A stretch of 64,000 bases of DNA from Nocardia transvalensis NBRC 15921 (lineage in GTDB: Bacteria > Actinomycetota > Actinomycetes > Mycobacteriales > Mycobacteriaceae), in the NCBI RefSeq assembly GCF_000308875.1, contig NZ_BAGL01000052.1, positions 1-64,000 on the forward strand. Direction: 5' to 3'. Position numbers and translations under genes: made by a program. This document shows positions 7,653-16,791 of this stretch, piece after piece. Each line of letters opens with the position of its first letter. Within the stretch, counting starts at the first letter, position 1. The notes below the pieces were generated by a model. That model did not search any database. It was not told the origin of the DNA and saw only the letters and a program-made list of their open reading frames with translations.

Positions 7653-9389
7653 TCAGTCATCGGGGCCTCCTGCGATCGTTGTGGCGGTGTGGCGGGTGAG
7701 GTGATCGAAACGTTTGTTGGTGTTGTGGATGTCGGCGTCGCGTTCTGCGGGGGTGAAGGTCATGCGCACGGGGATGCCGGGTTCACCGGCTTCCCCGGTC
7801 TTGATCAAGAAGCAGCCGGTCCCGGGCGGTAGCTCGCGTTCACCGGTGTCGTCGTCGCTGTCGTCGGTGGGTGGCCGGGGTGCGGCCCAGGAAGTGAGCA
7901 ACAGCTTCTCGGTCTCGGTAATCGACACCGCGCCGCGGATGCGGTCGACTTCGTCCGGCCCGACAGGGCCGAGGATCTTCGCGCGGGCGCGTTCGAAGAA
8001 CCCGAGCGCCTTCGCCTGGCTGGCCGCGCTGTCGAAAGCGGCCAGGTCTTTGATGGTGTGGCTGCACATGATCAGCTCGGTCGCCAGGCCACGTTGCAGC
8101 CGGGTCAGAGCATCGGTGCGGTCGACCATGAACGCGCCCGCGCCAAGAACGCGCCAGATCTCGTCCATCACGACCTGGAAGGTGCGTTTCGGGCCCAGCC
8201 CGGCGTCGGACAGCGCGTGGGCGGCGGCGACGGCGCCGAATCCTTCGCTCCAGCACACCATCAGCGCCGCTGCCAGCAGTTTCGTGTCGCCTTCGGGGAT
8301 GCGGGACACGTCGATGCACACCGCAGGGCTGTCGACGTCGAGCGGTGTGCTGGTGGGGCGGTCGAAGATCGCGCCCCACGGGCCCTCGACCAGCGCCCGC
8401 AGCGAGCGGCGCAGGTTCTTGGTGCTCGCCCGATAGGAGACCTCGTCGTCTTCCTCGGCGAACTGCCGCAGCCGGGCCCCGCCGGTGGAGATCACCGCGA
8501 GCAGATCCGACAACAGCGGTGGCCGCTCGGCAGCGAATCCGCCTGTCGGGCTGTAGAGTTCGCGCAGTCCGGCGGTGATGAGGGTTTCCTCGTAGTCCGC
8601 GACACGCGACCCGCGGACGAGTTCGATGAGCCCGGCGGTGATGTTGACCTGCCCGGCTTCCACACGGGCGGCGACCTGGCGGCGCTGGTCGGGGTCGGTG
8701 AACCGGTCGAGCACCGAACCGAGCGCGCCGACGGCGAGGGGGTTGATGGTGCCGTGCCCGTAGCCCAGGTCGACGACTTGCCCGCCGAGGGTGAGCACGA
8801 GGTCGCGGTAGTCGGGCTTGGTGTCGCCCATGCACAGCACGGTCTGGCCCTTGGCGACCGCGCCGATCGCCAGCCGCCGGATCAGCGAGCTTTTGCCGAA
8901 TCCGTTGAGCGCCAGCACGAACGCGATCGGCGCGGGCAGGTATCCGCGCAGAAACCACGACATCGGGTCGAAATGCACCGGGACGCCGGTGACGTAGTGG
9001 GTACCGATCGGCGTGCCGGCCGTGGGCGCGGTCGCGCCGACCGCGAACGGCCACAGCCCGGCGACCTGGACCGTGGTGGCGCGCCATTCCGGCATCGACG
9101 CCACCACCGCGGCCCGGCCGCCACCTGCACCGGCGTAGCCGCGGTCGGTCAGCCGCGCCCGGGGCCGGTCGAACCCGTCGCGGCGCTGGTCTTCGAGGCG
9201 TCGTGCGGCGGTGACGTGGCGGTGGTCGTCGGCCGACAGCCGCGACCGGGCCCGCACGCCGCGCCAGCCCTTGGCGGCGGCCGCGGCTTCGAGTTCGGCG
9301 CGGGCGTGGGGAGTCAGCAGCCGGATGCCCGCGACCTGCCGGGTTTTGCGGGTCGTGGCGCGCGCGGCGCGCTGCCGGTCGGTACTCAT
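7653..9389 (-). CDS. VirB4-like conjugation ATPase (ATPase half)
   Basis: 578 residues. A P-loop sits at residues 161-168 (LNGFGKSS) and a Walker B with catalytic Glu at 404-411 (VVMDE at its core), the arrangement of VirB4/TraC/TraU ATPases that power type IV secretion. The N-terminal 150 residues are basic and contain no membrane helix. The usual VirB4 N-terminal domain is carried by the upstream gene (9386-10861), with which it shares a 4-base ATGA overlap, so the two probably form one functional unit at the inner membrane. The Walker motifs are intact. Confidence 0.9.
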   Translation of the reverse strand: MSTDRQRAARATTRKTRQVAGIRLLTPHARAELEAAAAAKGWRGVRARSRLSADDHRHVTAARRLEDQRRDGFDRPRARLTDRGYAGAGGGRAAVVASMPEWRATTVQVAGLWPFAVGATAPTAGTPIGTHYVTGVPVHFDPMSWFLRGYLPAPIAFVLALNGFGKSSLIRRLAIGAVAKGQTVLCMGDTKPDYRDLVLTLGGQVVDLGYGHGTINPLAVGALGSVLDRFTDPDQRRQVAARVEAGQVNITAGLIELVRGSRVADYEETLITAGLRELYSPTGGFAAERPPLLSDLLAVISTGGARLRQFAEEDDEVSYRASTKNLRRSLRALVEGPWGAIFDRPTSTPLDVDSPAVCIDVSRIPEGDTKLLAAALMVCWSEGFGAVAAAHALSDAGLGPKRTFQVVMDEIWRVLGAGAFMVDRTDALTRLQRGLATELIMCSHTIKDLAAFDSAASQAKALGFFERARAKILGPVGPDEVDRIRGAVSITETEKLLLTSWAAPRPPTDDSDDDTGERELPPGTGCFLIKTGEAGEPGIPVRMTFTPAERDADIHNTNKRFDHLTRHTATTIAGGPDD

Positions 9390-10861
9390 GGTGTCCCCCA
9401 GCGAGGGAGGGAGGAGTGTTCGGGCAGGATCACGCCGATACCGAGGGAGGCGGCGAAGGTTGCGGCCTGGGTGCCGTAGCAGCGGCGCAGGCTCAACCGC
9501 GACGCCGCGGCCATCGTCTTGGCCGAGTTGTCGATGCCCGGCAGGTCGGCGTCGAGGGTGTCGGTGATGGTGACCAGGGCACCGACGCGGGTCAGGCCCG
9601 CCCCGCTGGCTTGCTCGTGCCGCGAGGCGCGAGTGTTGTCGGTGCGGATCGACGCCGCCGCGGAAGCCATGCCGCGTTCGGTCTGCTCGGCGGCCAGGGC
9701 GTCGCGATAGTCGGCGTCGACGATATCGGCGGCCTCGGCCGCCGAATGCAGCCGGTACACGATCGCGACCCGTTTACGGGGCACGTCCGCGCGGGGCCGC
9801 AGCAGTTCTTCGAGGACGGTCTCGATCACCGCCCCGCGCGGGGCGGCGTCCATTTCCCAGGTGATCGACCGGCCACCGTCGTGCAGGTAGTGGTCCCAAC
9901 GGTCGTCGTGGGCGACCGGGCCGACGCTGTCCCAGGTCTGGGTGTCGGTGAGCTTGCGGCCCGCGGCCTCGATGTCGCGTTGCGCGGCCAGGTCGTAGCG
10001 AGACCGCACCAGCCCCAGCACTTCCCAGCCTTCCAGCGGTGTCGCCGGCAGCCCGGCCCGCGCCAGCTGCGACAACACCGCCTGCAACCGCTGCCCGATC
10101 TCCCGCGCCTGCTCCGCGGCATCGCGCCGGACCCGGCCCTTGCCGATCGCGCGGTAGGTGATCGCGATCCGAGCCTCCAGCCGCACCCCCACCCCGCCGA
10201 TATCGGCGGCGGCCTGGTTCATCACCGTCCGGGCAAATTCCGGTGCGTCCGCACGGACCAGCCGGGCGACCTCGCGATGCTGTTTGAGATGCGTTTCGAC
10301 GACCGACTCGGTGACCGCGGTCACCGCCGCCACCTCTCCGCCGCGGGACTGCGCGGCGAGGAACTGCCCGAATTCGGCGACCCAGGAGTCGATCTGGGTC
10401 TGGTCGACCAGTTCCTTCCCGCGTGGCAGCACCCGCACGATCACCGTGAAGTGGTCGGTCCGCCGCACATGCACCAGCGCGAACCGCCGCCCGCCCGGGG
10501 TCTCGTACTCCGACAGCCGCGAATCCGCCAGCAGCCCCGGCAATCTCGCCGCGCCCGGGATCCGCGCGAACCGGCCCGCCCGATACAACGGCTCACCCCG
10601 GCCACGCGCCCATACATACTGGCCCCGCAACGCCAGGTACTCCCAGCCGGTGCGGCCCCCGATCGGCACCGCCAGCGGCACGAACACCACCGCCGCCGCC
10701 GCGAGCACCGTGCCGGTCGAGGTCAGCGAACGAGTCGCCATGAACGTGACCATCACCGCGATCACCAGCGCCAGCCCCAGCATCGAGGTGGCCCAGGTCA
10801 ACCCGAAGAACCCGGCACTGCGAGGGCGCTCCCAGCGCCCGTACATCCGTGGCGCGGTCAT
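9386..10861 (-). CDS. SCO6880-family conjugation protein (PrgI/VirB4 N-terminal type)
   Basis: 491 residues with two membrane helices near the N-terminus (about 24-43 and 50-67) followed by a long soluble region. This is the layout of the SCO6880 family, a VirB3/PrgI-like membrane part fused to the N-terminal domain of VirB4. It pairs with the ATPase encoded next (ATGA overlap) and is itself coupled to the TrbL-like gene upstream. It probably docks the ATPase at the membrane channel. Assignment is from length, topology and operon position together with recognisable sequence. Confidence 0.85.
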   Translation of the reverse strand: MTAPRMYGRWERPRSAGFFGLTWATSMLGLALVIAVMVTFMATRSLTSTGTVLAAAAVVFVPLAVPIGGRTGWEYLALRGQYVWARGRGEPLYRAGRFARIPGAARLPGLLADSRLSEYETPGGRRFALVHVRRTDHFTVIVRVLPRGKELVDQTQIDSWVAEFGQFLAAQSRGGEVAAVTAVTESVVETHLKQHREVARLVRADAPEFARTVMNQAAADIGGVGVRLEARIAITYRAIGKGRVRRDAAEQAREIGQRLQAVLSQLARAGLPATPLEGWEVLGLVRSRYDLAAQRDIEAAGRKLTDTQTWDSVGPVAHDDRWDHYLHDGGRSITWEMDAAPRGAVIETVLEELLRPRADVPRKRVAIVYRLHSAAEAADIVDADYRDALAAEQTERGMASAAASIRTDNTRASRHEQASGAGLTRVGALVTITDTLDADLPGIDNSAKTMAAASRLSLRRCYGTQAATFAASLGIGVILPEHSSLPRWGTP

Positions 10862-12306
10862 CGCCGCACCTCCCGCGGCCCCAGCGCGTCCGGATCCCAG
10901 CCCGCCTCGGTGGCTTCGCGGGTCTGCGACTCGACCACCGACCCGGTCTGCTGGACTGCGTGTTTCGCGGCCACAGCGCCACCGATCAGAGCGCCACCAG
11001 CACCTCCCGCGCCTACCTTCCCCGCCTGCTTCGCCCCGGCCGAACCGCCGCCCGACGGCGTGCGCGCGGCCTGACCACCAGTCGAGCCACTGGTCCCGGA
11101 AGCACCACCACCGCCGGGAGCGCTACCACCGCCGGATGCGCCACCGGAGGTCGCGCGGCCACCGCCACCACCACCGGACGGACCGGGGGGCGCCGCGCCT
11201 GCGGGTGGTGCCGAGCCGCCGCCGGGAGCACCGTCGCCTTCGGTGACCTTGCGCGCCTCGGAGCGATCACCGCCGGCCCGGCCCATCGCGACACCGATCG
11301 CGCCGCCGGCCAGGGTCGCCGCCGCACCGCCACCACCGCCCAGGGTCGCCACGGCGGGCGCGATCAGGCGCATCAACCCGGGCAGTACCACCGCGACCAT
11401 CAGCAGCAACAGCAGCCCGAGCAGCACCAGCTGCGGATCCTGCTGCCCCGCTGCGCTGTTAGTTCCCGCGGCGGTGAACGCGATCGCGTAGCACAACGCG
11501 CCCACCGGTTTCCACAGCACGAACGCCAGCGCCCACCCCAGCATCCGTTTGTAGGCTTGTGACCCCGGGCCGGTGCCCGAGGCGGCCGCGGCGATCGGCA
11601 GGGCGGCGACCACCAGAATGAGCAGGGCTTGGCGGACCACGAGCATCACCAGCTGCACGAGCATGCTGATGACGCCGAGCAGTCCGACGACCAGGAGGAC
11701 TCCGGATCCGAGTCCGGAGTCGGTGCGCAGCTCGAATTCCGCCAGGCGGGCGACAACGTTTTTCGCGTCTCCCCCGGCGGCGTCGAAGATCACCCAGTCG
11801 GAGAAGGCGTCACCGGCGCGGGTGCCGGTGGTGATGACGGCGGCGAACATGGTGGCGGCCATGACGGCGCGCGCGAACATCAGGAACGTCTCCTGTGCTT
11901 CCCCGGCGGCACCTCCGCGTTTGGCCATGGCCAGCCGGGCGGCGGCGAACAGGATGCCCGCGATCATCAACAGCACCTGTAGCCCGGTGGTGTATCCGCG
12001 GACTGTCGCCAGCACCGAGCCGTTCTGCGTCGTCAGTTGAGGGGACGGCAGGTCTATCCACCAGGTCAGGGACAGCTGCAGGAGCTTGGTGACCCCGTTC
12101 AGGAGGGCATCGACCAGCGCGTCGAGACCCGAATTCGCCACGGTCCCAGCAGCGGTTCCGCCGAACTCACCGAATTGGCGGTATTGGCAGACCGACGCGG
12201 CGGCACCGGGCAGATCGCACACGCTGTCGGGCAATTGCGTACGCGGTGACGCAGCGAGTGTGCTGCCGAACTCTGTGGCGGCGAGAGCTGTTGGGGTGGT
12301 GGTCAT
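10858..12306 (-). CDS. TrbL/VirB6-like multi-spanning channel protein
   Basis: 482 residues. The ATG overlaps the upstream stop (ATGA) and follows GGAGGAC. About six hydrophobic segments lie between residues 90 and 350. They are followed by a remarkable Gly/Ser/Pro-rich low-complexity tail of about 100 residues and a short charged end. The family is the TrbL/VirB6 group, which forms the inner-membrane channel of type IV secretion. Paired Cys residues near the N-terminus (VCDLP and VCQYR) may form an extracytoplasmic disulfide. The Gly-rich tail is probably flexible and cytoplasmic. Confidence 0.88.
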   Translation of the reverse strand: MTTTPTALAATEFGSTLAASPRTQLPDSVCDLPGAAASVCQYRQFGEFGGTAAGTVANSGLDALVDALLNGVTKLLQLSLTWWIDLPSPQLTTQNGSVLATVRGYTTGLQVLLMIAGILFAAARLAMAKRGGAAGEAQETFLMFARAVMAATMFAAVITTGTRAGDAFSDWVIFDAAGGDAKNVVARLAEFELRTDSGLGSGVLLVVGLLGVISMLVQLVMLVVRQALLILVVAALPIAAAASGTGPGSQAYKRMLGWALAFVLWKPVGALCYAIAFTAAGTNSAAGQQDPQLVLLGLLLLLMVAVVLPGLMRLIAPAVATLGGGGGAAATLAGGAIGVAMGRAGGDRSEARKVTEGDGAPGGGSAPPAGAAPPGPSGGGGGGRATSGGASGGGSAPGGGGASGTSGSTGGQAARTPSGGGSAGAKQAGKVGAGGAGGALIGGAVAAKHAVQQTGSVVESQTREATEAGWDPDALGPREVRR

Positions 12307-13097
12307 GTGGTGGTCCTCCACTGTCCGAAGCCGTCGAGGGTGGCGAGGGGTGTGGCGAGTTGCCAGAGGGTGTCGATGTCGTCGGGGACGCGGACGCGCC
12401 AGTCGCCGTCGATCCAGGCCATGGGCCAGGTGCTGGCGGCGTAGCCGTCGCGGGCGCGGACCGCGATCTCGACGACGGCGAAGTCGGGCCGGTATCCGGG
12501 CTGGACGCGCAGACCGTCGGGGACGGTGACGTAGCGGGCGGCGGCCGGGGTGGCGGTGCGGCTGCGGGCGAAGCGGTCCAGCAGCGCTTGTCCCCCGCCG
12601 AGATACCGTGTGCGGACGACGTTCTGCCACGTTCCTTCCGGTGCCGACAGTGCGCGGGCGAGGGAGTCGCAGGCGGCCAGCGCTGCGCCTTGCGGGGTCT
12701 GGGCGAAGCCGTGGGCGATGCCGTCGTCGATGCGGGCGGGCCCGTCGCTGCCCGACATCGGCAGCGCGGCACCTTGCCAGCCTCGCTGCCACTGCAACGG
12801 CACAGGCGCAGCCGCCAGGTAGTCGGGCAAGGCAGGGTCGGGTCTGTGGCCCGGGTCTTGGGGTAGCGCGGTGCCGGCGTCGTCGGCGGGGACGTCGAGC
12901 CGGTTGCCGAACAAGTCGGTCGTCGGTGGGCGCGTCGCGGTGGCGGACGACGGCAGGCTGGTGACGGCGGTGGTCGCGGGCTCGGTGGCCTGTGGTGTGT
13001 CGTCGTTACCGCCGGTCAGGGCGACCGCCGCGGCAGCTGCGGTGACGGCGGCGATGCTGGCCGCCAGGATGATGACGGCACGGCGGCGGGTCGGCAC
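12303..13097 (-). CDS. Membrane-anchored ICE protein, paralogue of the adjacent lipoprotein
   Basis: 264 residues from a GTG with AAAGGGGA upstream. An ATG at 13115 overlapping the previous stop (TAATG) is the alternative start. One membrane helix near residues 8-28 anchors a Thr/Pro linker and an extracytoplasmic domain. The domain shares a signature with the next gene's product: a Trp/Gly start, ALPMSGSDGP, then GFAQTPQGAALAA. This family recurs in actinobacterial ICE operons and is probably a periplasm-side channel component similar in role to VirB8; that role is inferred. Confidence 0.78.
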   Translation of the reverse strand: MPTRRRAVIILAASIAAVTAAAAAVALTGGNDDTPQATEPATTAVTSLPSSATATRPPTTDLFGNRLDVPADDAGTALPQDPGHRPDPALPDYLAAAPVPLQWQRGWQGAALPMSGSDGPARIDDGIAHGFAQTPQGAALAACDSLARALSAPEGTWQNVVRTRYLGGGQALLDRFARSRTATPAAARYVTVPDGLRVQPGYRPDFAVVEIAVRARDGYAASTWPMAWIDGDWRVRVPDDIDTLWQLATPLATLDGFGQWRTTT

Positions 13098-13114
13098 GGT
13101 GTGTCCCCTTTCCA

Positions 13115-13747
13115 TTACGGCTGTGGCAGGGCCACGGCGTCGGCGGGCAGGGTGATGACGGCGGTGACGGCGGCGGGGTGGGACGGGTCGTCGGGAAGCT
13201 GCAGGCGCCAGTCCCCGTCGCGCCAGACGACGGTGGCGGTGTTGCGTGTGAGTGAGGCGTCGGGCTGGCGGGTGTAGATCGCGGTCTGGGCGAGATCCGG
13301 TGTGTAGCGAGTGATCTGGTAGCCGAGCAGGCGCGGTGGGGTGGTCGGCGGTGTGGTGAGCGAGATCTGGGCACGGGCCACTGCCCAGCTGTCGCGGCCG
13401 GGCCCTGGTGCGGTCATCTGCTGCACGAGCAGTGGCCATTGGCTGTCGGTGGCGACCGAGATGCGGACGGTGGCGTGGATCGCGGCGAGCGCGGCGCCGA
13501 CCGGTGAGCGGTCGAACCCGGCGGCGACGGGTCCGGCGTAGTCGCGGGGGCCTTGCTCGGCCACCGGGAGCGCGATGCCTTGAAAGGTGATCCAGGCGAG
13601 GCGTGCCGGCAGTTCGTGCAGGCGGGCCGTGGGTGGTGGCGGCGGCGTGGGATCGTCGGTGCTGGTGCAGGCCCCCAGGACGGTGGCGACGCCCAGCAGC
13701 CAGGCGGCGACCGCTGCCGGTCCGGTGGGTGGCGGTGGTGTCTTCAC
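13115..13747 (-). CDS. ICE lipoprotein, paralogue of the adjacent anchored protein
   Basis: 210 residues with a lipoprotein signal ending LGAC (Cys27) and a Pro-rich linker. The mature domain carries ALPVAEQGP and then GFDRSPVGAALAA, the same signature as the protein at 12303-13097, so the two are tandem paralogues differing in anchor type (lipid versus helix). It ends in TAA, which overlaps a possible ATG of the next gene by one base. A shell or assembly role outside the membrane is likely. Confidence 0.8.
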   Translation of the reverse strand: MKTPPPPTGPAAVAAWLLGVATVLGACTSTDDPTPPPPPTARLHELPARLAWITFQGIALPVAEQGPRDYAGPVAAGFDRSPVGAALAAIHATVRISVATDSQWPLLVQQMTAPGPGRDSWAVARAQISLTTPPTTPPRLLGYQITRYTPDLAQTAIYTRQPDASLTRNTATVVWRDGDWRLQLPDDPSHPAAVTAVITLPADAVALPQP

Positions 13748-13774
13748 GTGGTGTCTCCCCAGGGGTTTCGGTGG

Positions 13775-14008
13775 TCAGTGGTTCGGGAGGAGAGCGGCGG
13801 CGAGGCCGCTGGCAGCGCCGACCAGCACGGCGGCGAACAGGGAGGCGCCGAGTCCTTCGATCGCTTCCTCGCGGTAGAGGCGGGTGGCCAGTTGCCCGCC
13901 GACGACGATCACGCGGGCGATACAGACCAGCAGCACCGTCCAGGCCAGCCAGCTCAGCAGTTGGGTGAGCGGTTCGAGCACGGTGGCGGGCAGCGGTTTG
14001 GCGATCAC
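13775..14008 (-). CDS. Small two-helix membrane protein, VirB2/pilin-like
   Basis: 77 residues with two strong hydrophobic segments (about 14-37 and 52-73) separated by a charged loop containing RLYREEAIEG. The size and topology match VirB2/TrbC-type subunits of type IV secretion in Gram-positives. The GTG start overlaps the stop of the upstream hydrolase gene (GTGA). A second small two-helix protein is encoded at 15077-15361; the pair may form hetero-oligomers. The pilin-like label rests on topology only. Confidence 0.75.
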   Translation of the reverse strand: MIAKPLPATVLEPLTQLLSWLAWTVLLVCIARVIVVGGQLATRLYREEAIEGLGASLFAAVLVGAASGLAAALLPNH

Positions 14009-14934
14009 GCTGTGCCCCTGCCGGTCTCGTCATCGAGGTGGAGGGCGCGGGTGGGGCCGGTGGTGGCGCGGTAGGCGATCTCGAGGGCGCGGGTGATGGT
14101 GTCGGCCACGATCTCCGGCTGGGTGTGGGGCAGGGAATGCCCTGCACGGGGGACGGTTTCGTAGTCGGCCCAGAGTTTGTCGGCCAGCCGGGCGGATTGG
14201 GTGGGTGGCACGATGCGGTCGCGGTCGCCCGCGACGACGAACGACGGGGTGCCGCGTAACCGCGCCGCGGCACCGGCGGTGAGGACGTAGCCGCGGTAGG
14301 CGGCCAGCACGTCGGTGACCACCCGGGGGTCGGCGGCGCGGTCGGCGGTGACGAGGTGGGCTTTCGCGCCGAGGCGCTGGCTGTGGCGGCGGAACCGGCG
14401 TTCGGTCGCTGCGGCGGCGGTCGCGGCGACAGCGTCCAGCAGCGCGGTGTTGCGGCATCGGTGCAGCCATCGTGGCACGTGCCTGAAATGCGTGGGGAGC
14501 GTGGGGAATTCGGGGAATTCGCCGGGGCTGTTGAAGAACACCATGCCGGCGAGGGTGGCGGCGTGGCCCGGGTAGCGTTCGGCCCAGGCGTGCACCACGA
14601 GCGCTCCGGCGGAGTGCGCGGCGAGCACGACCGCGCCGGTGGCGCGGGCCAGCACGGTGTCGAGGTCGTCGACCAGGTGGTCCATGGTGGTGCGGGCGCG
14701 GCGGTCCGGGCGGCCGGAGTTGCCGTGGCCGCGCTGGTCGTAGGTGATCTGGGCGATGCCGCCGTGCATGCGCTCGTGCAGGCATGCGGTGGCGGGATGC
14801 CAATAGCTCGAGTCGGTGAGCAGGCCGTGGACGTAGACGACGGTGGCCGCTGCCGCGTGCCATCCCAGCCGCGTCGCGGCCAGGCGGACGCCGTCGGCCG
14901 ACGCGATCGTCATCGAGTGGTGGTCATCGTTCAT
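14005..14934 (-). CDS. Alpha/beta hydrolase embedded in the conjugation operon
   Basis: 309 residues with a complete catalytic triad in sequence: nucleophile Ser108 in AHSAG, Asp in AGDRDRIVPP and His in RAGHSLP. An oxyanion-type HG appears in VYVHGLL. No signal peptide is visible, so it should act in the cytoplasm. The substrate is unknown; the closest style is the broad ester/peroxidase-like hydrolase group. It lies between the genes for two small membrane proteins and overlaps one of them (GTGA), so it belongs to the operon. It is one of four alpha/beta-hydrolase-fold proteins in 7 kb. Confidence 0.88.
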   Translation of the reverse strand: MNDDHHSMTIASADGVRLAATRLGWHAAAATVVYVHGLLTDSSYWHPATACLHERMHGGIAQITYDQRGHGNSGRPDRRARTTMDHLVDDLDTVLARATGAVVLAAHSAGALVVHAWAERYPGHAATLAGMVFFNSPGEFPEFPTLPTHFRHVPRWLHRCRNTALLDAVAATAAAATERRFRRHSQRLGAKAHLVTADRAADPRVVTDVLAAYRGYVLTAGAAARLRGTPSFVVAGDRDRIVPPTQSARLADKLWADYETVPRAGHSLPHTQPEIVADTITRALEIAYRATTGPTRALHLDDETGRGTA

Positions 14935-15076
14935 GATCAGATGGATGTCCTTGTCACAGAATGGATTTCGGGACGCGCAGCAGCATCGCGATGCCGTCGT
15001 GGTCTGGCGGCGACGGCCGCCGGTACGGAAAGACGTTGGGTGGCTGTCGATGTCGTCATGCCGGTAGGTGTCACGG

Positions 15077-15361
15077 CTAATGGGTGATGACCTGGCTCAT
15101 GATCGAGCCCGCGCTGGTGGCGATGACGCCGCCGATCAGGGCGCCGAGCACGATCTTGGGGCTCTCGAGCGCGCCTCCATGCCAGCGTTCCCAGCCGAAT
15201 CGCCCGCCCGCGTAGATCAGGGCACCGATGCCGGCGAGCATGACCATCCACGACAGCCAGTTCACGATGTTGATCAGCAGATCCGAGCCTGGCGGTGGCT
15301 TCGGGGATATCGGGATCGGGTCTGCGGCAACGACTGTCGCGTAGGCAAGGAGGCGAGTCAT
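15077..15361 (-). CDS. Small membrane protein of the ICE, VirB2/pilin-like
   Basis: 94 residues. A short N-terminal hydrophobic stretch, then two membrane helices around residues 28-51 and 69-90, separated by a loop with GRFGWERWHGG. The ATG follows GGAGAAC at good spacing and overlaps the upstream stop region by four bases. Like the 77-residue protein at 13775-14008, it resembles small channel subunits of type IV systems. The first stretch could be a cleaved signal, leaving two helices. Confidence 0.78.
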   Translation of the reverse strand: MTRLLAYATVVAADPIPISPKPPPGSDLLINIVNWLSWMVMLAGIGALIYAGGRFGWERWHGGALESPKIVLGALIGGVIATSAGSIMSQVITH

Positions 15362-16029
15362 AAAGTTCTCCCGGGTGCAGGGCCGGTGGGGCGGGCCGCG
15401 GCGATCAGGGATGTGATGGCGGCCGCGGCGTGGTGGACGTCGGCGGGCACGGCGTCGGTGAGCGGTGCGCGCCGGGGCGGGGACGGATCGGCGGGGGTGT
15501 AGCGGGCGAGGTCGGTGAGGTCGTGCACGAGCAGGGCGTCGTGCCAGCCGATCGCCCAGACCGCGTCGTCGACGAGGTCGGCGACGGTGCGCCGGTAGCG
15601 GCGTACCGTGGCCGGAACGCGGCCGGGGCGCACGGCGGTGAGGACGAGGCCGAGGACGGTGACGCCGTCGGGGGCGAGTCCGGCGTGCCACTCGCGCAGC
15701 CGGTCCGCGGCGGCGGTGAGGCCGGGCAGGCAGTCGCGGGCGGCGATGACGACCCGCTGGGTGGTGGCGGGGTTGGCGGGCCAGGCCGGTCCGGTGTCGG
15801 CGGCGTGGGCCCACCACTGCGCGAGGGTGGAGGTGCCCGCGCCGCCGTGGGCGCCGAGGACGGCGAACAGCGGCGGGTAGGGGCCGGTGGTCGGCAGCGG
15901 CTGCGTGCGTACCGGTGCTCGGCGCTGCGGCGCGGGTGCGGCAATGGTGTCCGGTTCCCACCGGTGAGGCGGGTCGCTGGGGGTGTCGATCGCGTGCAGC
16001 GCGGAGGTGTGGGAGGTCATCGGTGTCAT
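15358..16029 (-). CDS. DUF6668-like P-loop protein
   Basis: 223 residues. After a Pro/Arg-rich leader, residues 55-70 contain GAHGGAGTSTLA, a deviant P-loop as in ParA/MinD-type ATPases but lacking the signature second Lys. Later strands (VVIAARDC and VLGLVLTAV) fit the same fold. This matches the DUF6668 proteins found in actinobacterial conjugative elements. A role in positioning DNA or the secretion complex is possible. Two ATGs lie three codons apart; the first overlaps the upstream stop (ATGA). Confidence 0.75.
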   Translation of the reverse strand: MTPMTSHTSALHAIDTPSDPPHRWEPDTIAAPAPQRRAPVRTQPLPTTGPYPPLFAVLGAHGGAGTSTLAQWWAHAADTGPAWPANPATTQRVVIAARDCLPGLTAAADRLREWHAGLAPDGVTVLGLVLTAVRPGRVPATVRRYRRTVADLVDDAVWAIGWHDALLVHDLTDLARYTPADPSPPRRAPLTDAVPADVHHAAAAITSLIAAARPTGPAPGRTL

Positions 16030-16751
16030 CGCTGGGCCTGGATGTTGGTGATGAGCACCCCGCCGCCGTCGGCCGGTCGGGTGTTGACCAGTTGCAGGTA
16101 GTCGACGCGTTGCCGGTCGGGGTGGACCTCGGCCACGTGGACCGCCGCGGTGGCGGGGTCGATCGGGGTGACCGCGACGCAGTGGGTGGTCCCGGCGGGG
16201 ATCGACGCGATTCCGGCGGCGAGAGCGTCCGGCGCCATGGCGGCTTCGGGGGCGACCAGTCGCAGCGCTGCCTCGGCGGAGCGGAGCCGGTAGTACGCGT
16301 AGTCGAACGCGGCGACGATCGTGGTGACGCTGCTGGTGTCCCCCGCGCCGTCGGTGACCACCGTGCCCGCCAGGCCAGCGCACGCACCGCCCGCCGCTGC
16401 GGCGCTGGTGGTGGGTGGTGTCGCGGTCCGGGCCGGGATGGCGGTGCGGGATTCGGGGTGGTGGGCGGCGAGGGCACCGCCGGCCACCAGGACGGTCGTC
16501 GCGGTGGCGGTGGCGGCCAGGACGATCCATCCTCGTCGCGGCAGCAGCGCGCGCCGGGACGGGCGGTCGGGTGCGGACGGGCGGTCAGTGGGGTGGTCTG
16601 CGGGGATGGTCAGCCATTGCCATTCGCCGCCGTGGTCGGTGCTGGTGGCGGGGGTGGGTGGCTGGGCGGTGGGGTGCGTGCGCACGGTGGTGGTGTTCAG
16701 CCAGCCCCAGCCGTGGTCGGGTTCGGTGTCGGTGATCGTGTTGTGGGGCAC
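16026..16751 (-). CDS. Membrane-anchored extracytoplasmic ICE protein
   Basis: 241 residues from a GTG with a strong AGGAGGTGA ribosome site. Residues 1-70 form a polar, Pro/Thr-rich cytoplasmic tail, residues 74-96 a membrane helix, and the rest an extracytoplasmic domain with two Cys (ACAG, HCVAV) that could pair. The architecture resembles VirB8-like or DUF8176-like transfer proteins. It follows a large hairpin that separates it from the cutinase gene, and may be the start of a second translational block. Confidence 0.75.
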   Translation of the reverse strand: MPHNTITDTEPDHGWGWLNTTTVRTHPTAQPPTPATSTDHGGEWQWLTIPADHPTDRPSAPDRPSRRALLPRRGWIVLAATATATTVLVAGGALAAHHPESRTAIPARTATPPTTSAAAAGGACAGLAGTVVTDGAGDTSSVTTIVAAFDYAYYRLRSAEAALRLVAPEAAMAPDALAAGIASIPAGTTHCVAVTPIDPATAAVHVAEVHPDRQRVDYLQLVNTRPADGGGVLITNIQAQR

Positions 16752-16791
16752 GGGAGTTCACCTCCTCGTGGTCGGGTGGTTGTGGTGGGTG

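Noticed and set aside
7439..7660. N-terminal extension of the third paralogue to an ATG at 7660
   Set aside because: The ATG at 7438 has a strong ribosome site; the extension is Arg/Pro-rich with unsuitable codon use.
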